Source: Nostoc sp. NIES-3756
GTDB lineage: Bacteria; Cyanobacteriota; Cyanobacteriia; Cyanobacteriales; Nostocaceae
Length of the DNA: 64,000 nt
Direction: 5' to 3'
Assembly (NCBI RefSeq): GCF_001548375.1
Contig: NZ_AP017295.1
Span: forward strand, 5,842,001-5,906,000
The position numbers and the translations under genes were made by a program. Under the pieces are notes generated by a model. The model was not told where the DNA came from, did no database searches, and worked only from the letters and a program-made list of their open reading frames with translations. This document shows, piece after piece, positions 61,060-64,000 of the stretch. Numbering within the stretch: the stretch's first letter is position 1; each line of letters opens with the position of its first letter.

Positions 61060-64000
61060 ACTGGTATTTCTATCCAAAACTCAGTACCCTTACCTGCTTC
61101 GGAAATACATTTAATTTGTCCACCATGTTTTTCGACAACAATCTGATAACTAATAGATAAACCTAAACCTGTACCTTGTCCTGGTTGCTTGGTGGTGAAG
61201 AAGGGTTCAAAAATGCGCGATCGCATCTTTTCTGGAATACCACAACCATTATCAGCAATACAAATTATAATTGTCTGCTTTTCCAACTTTGTACTGATTT
61301 TAATTTGTGGCTTTTTATTTTTTTTCCTGGCATTTTGAGAATGTTCTATGGCATCAATAGCGTTATTAATAATATTCATAAACACTTGATTCATTTGGGC
61401 TGCATAACACATTACTTCTGGTAGAGAACCGTATTCTTTCACAACCTCTATCAAGGAATGACTAGTATTTTCTTGCAGCCGATGTTGCACTATTAGTAAA
61501 GTGCTATCAATACCTTCATGCAAATTAACTGGTTTCATTTCAGCTTCGTCAAGCCGAGCAAAAGTGCGCAAAGATAATACTAACTGTGAAATTCTTTCAG
61601 CACCCAGTCTCATAGAATTGAGTATTTTTGGCAAATCCTCAGCAATATAATCTAAATCTATTGCTGTTACTTCCTCTTTAAGTTCTATCTTCTGTTGATA
61701 AATATTTAATAGCTTAAATAAATTATCAATGTGTTCATTAACGTAAGTAATGTTACCGTAAATAAAACTAATAGGGTTATTAATTTCATGGGCAAATCCA
61801 GCAACTAATTGTCCCAAGCCAGCCATTTTTTCACTTTGAATTAATTGGCTTTGAGTCACCTGTAATTCTTTAAGTGTATATATTATTTCTTCTTTTTGAC
61901 GTTGCGTTTTTTCGAGTAATTCGGCTTGCTGGATTCCTACACCCAATTGAGTGCCAATCTGTACTAATAAATCTACTTCATCTTCTTGCCAATCACGGGG
62001 GTTAATATTTTGATAAGCACCTAACAATCCCCAAAGCTTATCGCCTTGAAAAATTGGGACAATTATGTATGCTCTTGCTTCCATCGCTTCAATCAGAGCA
62101 ATATGATATTGAGAATAATCGCTACCATAAATATCTTTAATAACTAAAATTTTGCCGTTAACAAAATATCCTCCTTGAGTTCTTTGTAAATAATCATTTG
62201 TAACCACAGGCTGAAGTTGTTTAACTGGTGTCCAACCCTCAGCTAAAGATTCAGCAACAAATTCGCCACTCCAGTCAGGTTGAAAACGATAAATAATTAC
62301 TCGATCTACTTCTAAAAGTCGCCGGACTTCTTGGGTGCTAGTAGCAAAAATAGTATTTAAGTCGAGGGAATGGCGGATTTTCTCTACTGTAGAGGCTAAT
62401 GCTTTTTCTCTTTGTGCAGCTTTAGCTAATTGTGCGGCTTGGACTTGCATCTGTTTTACAGTTTCTGCTTGCTGTAAGGCTACTCCTAGCTGCACCCCGA
62501 CTTGAGCAAGTAAGTTAATTTCTTCATCTTGCCAATAACGGGGTTGAGAGTTTTGATAAGCTACTAGTAATCCCCACAACTTATCACCTTGAGAAATAGG
62601 GACAAAAACCTCGTTACGTGCATATTTACCAGCTTGGGTTCTTTGCAGCAGTAGCCTTTCTGTTACAGGCTGTGGTTTAACTATTGGTGTCCAGCCATCA
62701 ATAATGGAATCAGCAACAAATTCACCACTCCAGTCAGGATAGAAACGATAAATGGCTACTCTTTCTACTTCTAATAGCCCTAAGACTTCTTGAGTAGCTG
62801 TTTTGAAGATAGTATCAATATCAAGAGAGTGACGAATTTTTTCTACGGTGTTAGCTAATGCTCTCTGTCTTTCCGCAGCTTTGGTAAGTTCTGCGGCTTG
62901 GGTTTGTAGTTGTTGCAAATATTCTGCTTGCTGCAAGGCTACACCCAGTTGGGTGCTAATTTGAGTGAGTAAATATACCTCATCTTCTTGCCATTCACGC
63001 TTGCTGGTATTTTGATAAATTGCAAGTAAGCCCCACAGTTTTTGAGCGTGGTAAATAGCAATAATTACATAAGCTCTAGCTTGATAACTTTCTAATACCT
63101 TGATGTAGCAATCGCTAAAGCCTGCATCATAAATATCATTACAGACACGATAAATTTCACATTTGGTAAAAAGTCCACCTTCTGTTTGTTGTAGGTAAGT
63201 ATCTACTACAGGGATAGTAGCTAAATCCTTGGCGCTACATTCACTAACATTTTTTCTGATTTCTGCGTTTTTTACCTGTTCATCTATCAGAGAAACCCAA
63301 CCATCAGCTACTGATTCAAAGACAAATTCTCCACTCCAATCTGGATTAAAACGATAAATAGCCACGCGATCAGCATTCACTAGATTTCTAATCTCTGTGG
63401 TACTGGTGAGGAAAATACTTTCTAAATCAAGGGACTGGCGAATTTTTTCAATAGCGATCGCCATACTTCTTTGCCATTGTGCAGCTTTTTCTCTGGCTTT
63501 GGCTTGTGCTAACTGTGCTGATTGTGCTTTTACCTGTTCTAAATATTCTGCTTGTTGTAAAGCCACTCCTAAATGTTCAGCAATTAATTGGACAAACTCA
63601 ATTTCTGATGCGTCCCATTGTCTAGGTTTGCCACATTGATGAATACATAGTAATCCCCATAAATCTTTTCCCTTCATCAAGGGAGCGGTTATATTAGCAC
63701 GTACTTGAAACTTCTCTAATGTCTGAATTTGACAATCACTAATTCTGGGTTCGTAAATATCCGCCGTTGCTGTAATTTGTCCATACTGATAGGGTTGAGC
63801 AAACTCCTCACCAAAACAGCGATCGCCAAGTTTAGCTGTGAGGACAGAACTCCATTCACTACCTACATCCTCATAAATAAATTCGCCTTCCCATCCCAAC
63901 TCAGGATAAAAACGTAACACTCCTACCCGATCAGTCTGTAATAATTGACGTACTTCCGTAACAGTAATTTGCAATATCGCTTCTATATCCAATGACTGGC
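61050..64000 (-). CDS. Histidine kinase with four CBCR-like GAF domains (partial, N-terminus beyond right edge)
   Basis: The minus-strand frame runs from the right edge to TAA at 61050. Numbering from the Leu codon TTG at 63992, it has 980 residues plus upstream sequence not in the window. Four GAF domains (about 1-150, 188-360, 388-510, 538-690) carry the phrase [14 protein letters not shown] or close variants, seen in cyanobacteriochromes. At the usual chromophore-Cys position, GAF1 has Cys87-Gln ([15 protein letters not shown]), GAF2 Cys295-Tyr ([15 protein letters not shown]), GAF4 Tyr629-His ([15 protein letters not shown]), and GAF3 lacks about 33 residues there. A HisKA-type domain follows with His735 ([16 protein letters not shown]), then an ATPase domain with N, G1, F and G2 boxes. 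Each GAF is followed by a Gln-rich coiled linker. Confidence 0.88.
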   Translation of the reverse strand, partial: QSLDIEAILQITVTEVRQLLQTDRVGVLRFYPELGWEGEFIYEDVGSEWSSVLTAKLGDRCFGEEFAQPYQYGQITATADIYEPRISDCQIQTLEKFQVRANITAPLMKGKDLWGLLCIHQCGKPRQWDASEIEFVQLIAEHLGVALQQAEYLEQVKAQSAQLAQAKAREKAAQWQRSMAIAIEKIRQSLDLESIFLTSTTEIRNLVNADRVAIYRFNPDWSGEFVFESVADGWVSLIDEQVKNAEIRKNVSECSAKDLATIPVVDTYLQQTEGGLFTKCEIYRVCNDIYDAGFSDCYIKVLESYQARAYVIIAIYHAQKLWGLLAIYQNTSKREWQEDEVYLLTQISTQLGVALQQAEYLQQLQTQAAELTKAAERQRALANTVEKIRHSLDIDTIFKTATQEVLGLLEVERVAIYRFYPDWSGEFVADSIIDGWTPIVKPQPVTERLLLQRTQAGKYARNEVFVPISQGDKLWGLLVAYQNSQPRYWQDEEINLLAQVGVQLGVALQQAETVKQMQVQAAQLAKAAQREKALASTVEKIRHSLDLNTIFATSTQEVRRLLEVDRVIIYRFQPDWSGEFVAESLAEGWTPVKQLQPVVTNDYLQRTQGGYFVNGKILVIKDIYGSDYSQYHIALIEAMEARAYIIVPIFQGDKLWGLLGAYQNINPRDWQEDEVDLLVQIGTQLGVGIQQAELLEKTQRQKEEIIYTLKELQVTQSQLIQSEKMAGLGQLVAGFAHEINNPISFIYGNITYVNEHIDNLFKLLNIYQQKIELKEEVTAIDLDYIAEDLPKILNSMRLGAERISQLVLSLRTFARLDEAEMKPVNLHEGIDSTLLIVQHRLQENTSHSLIEVVKEYGSLPEVMCYAAQMNQVFMNIINNAIDAIEHSQNARKKNKKPQIKISTKLEKQTIIICIADNGCGIPEKMRSRIFEPFFTTKQPGQGTGLGLSISYQIVVEKHGGQIKCISEAGKGTEFWIEIPVNS

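Noticed and set aside
63993..64000. TTG 63992 as true start of the GAF kinase
   Set aside because: The frame continues upstream to the window edge (Gln-Ser before Leu-Asp-Ile-Glu), matching the repeated QSLDL linker of the other GAF units, so the gene goes on beyond the window.

Overview
The window is cyanobacterial chromosome from the filamentous, heterocyst-forming Nostoc/Anabaena group (Nostoc sp. PCC 7120, Trichormus/Anabaena variabilis type). This rests on several features: the very frequent HIP1 octamer GCGATCGC, many intergenic heptanucleotide tandem repeats, a 6S RNA gene directly downstream of purK, a Tic20-family gene, DUF4912 and DUF2358 proteins, GAF-rich histidine kinases and a STAND/WD40 protein. 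The species cannot be fixed from the sequence alone. Nothing looks like a prophage or a large island. Most of it is core chromosome with many small repeats.

Layout. 1-7.2 kb: treY (cut by the left edge) and treZ on the minus strand, divergent from a GH13 alpha-amylase with a CBM20 starch-binding domain; together these are alpha-glucan breakdown and trehalose synthesis. 7.2-11.7 kb: tRNA-Leu(CAA), a small MITE-like element, a Psb32-like TPM protein, a CobH/CbiC-like protein, dapB with a membrane-protein partner, and a Phd-type antitoxin gene interrupted at codon 3. 11.7-23.3 kb, mostly minus strand: an Hsp70-like protein, uvsE, small hypotheticals, an Rpn/DUF2887 gene with an in-frame stop, a DUF2233 lipoprotein, a DUF4912 protein, an AEC transporter and uvrB. 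23.5-26.7 kb: a protein with strict 19-residue repeats, CsbD, a lipoprotein, a 173-aa protein, and rpe on the opposite strand. 26.9-33 kb: an exported subtilase next to a serpin lipoprotein, then glcE-glcF. 33-40.2 kb: an overlapping minus-strand operon of a P-loop ATPase, a 1733-aa nSTAND/WD40 protein and a Uma2 nuclease. 40.5-46.9 kb: a gene behind a 22-bp LexA-like palindrome, a Cys-rich exported protein, rpsD, a PAS-PAS-GAF-GAF kinase and small membrane proteins. 47.4-51.9 kb: an exported pentapeptide-repeat protein, purK, 6S RNA, argG and DedA. 52-60.9 kb: a STAS protein, a coiled-coil protein, rpsF, an FAH hydrolase, a Tic20-family protein, a Cys-motif protein, glyA, a WecA/TagO-like transferase and cinA. 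61 kb to the right edge: a histidine kinase with four cyanobacteriochrome-like GAF domains, cut by the edge.

Most noteworthy: (1) the ATPase / nSTAND-WD40 / Uma2 operon, whose architecture resembles conflict or signalling NTPase systems; (2) the subtilase-serpin neighbours; (3) two genes each broken by a single Gln-to-stop change; (4) LexA-like palindromes ahead of an unknown gene and beside a possible small RNA; (5) heptad repeats that supply the stop codons of two genes and the start codon of a third; (6) CBCR-like GAF domains lacking the canonical Cys-His pair. Functions come from motif recognition and remembered family knowledge; no database search was run.
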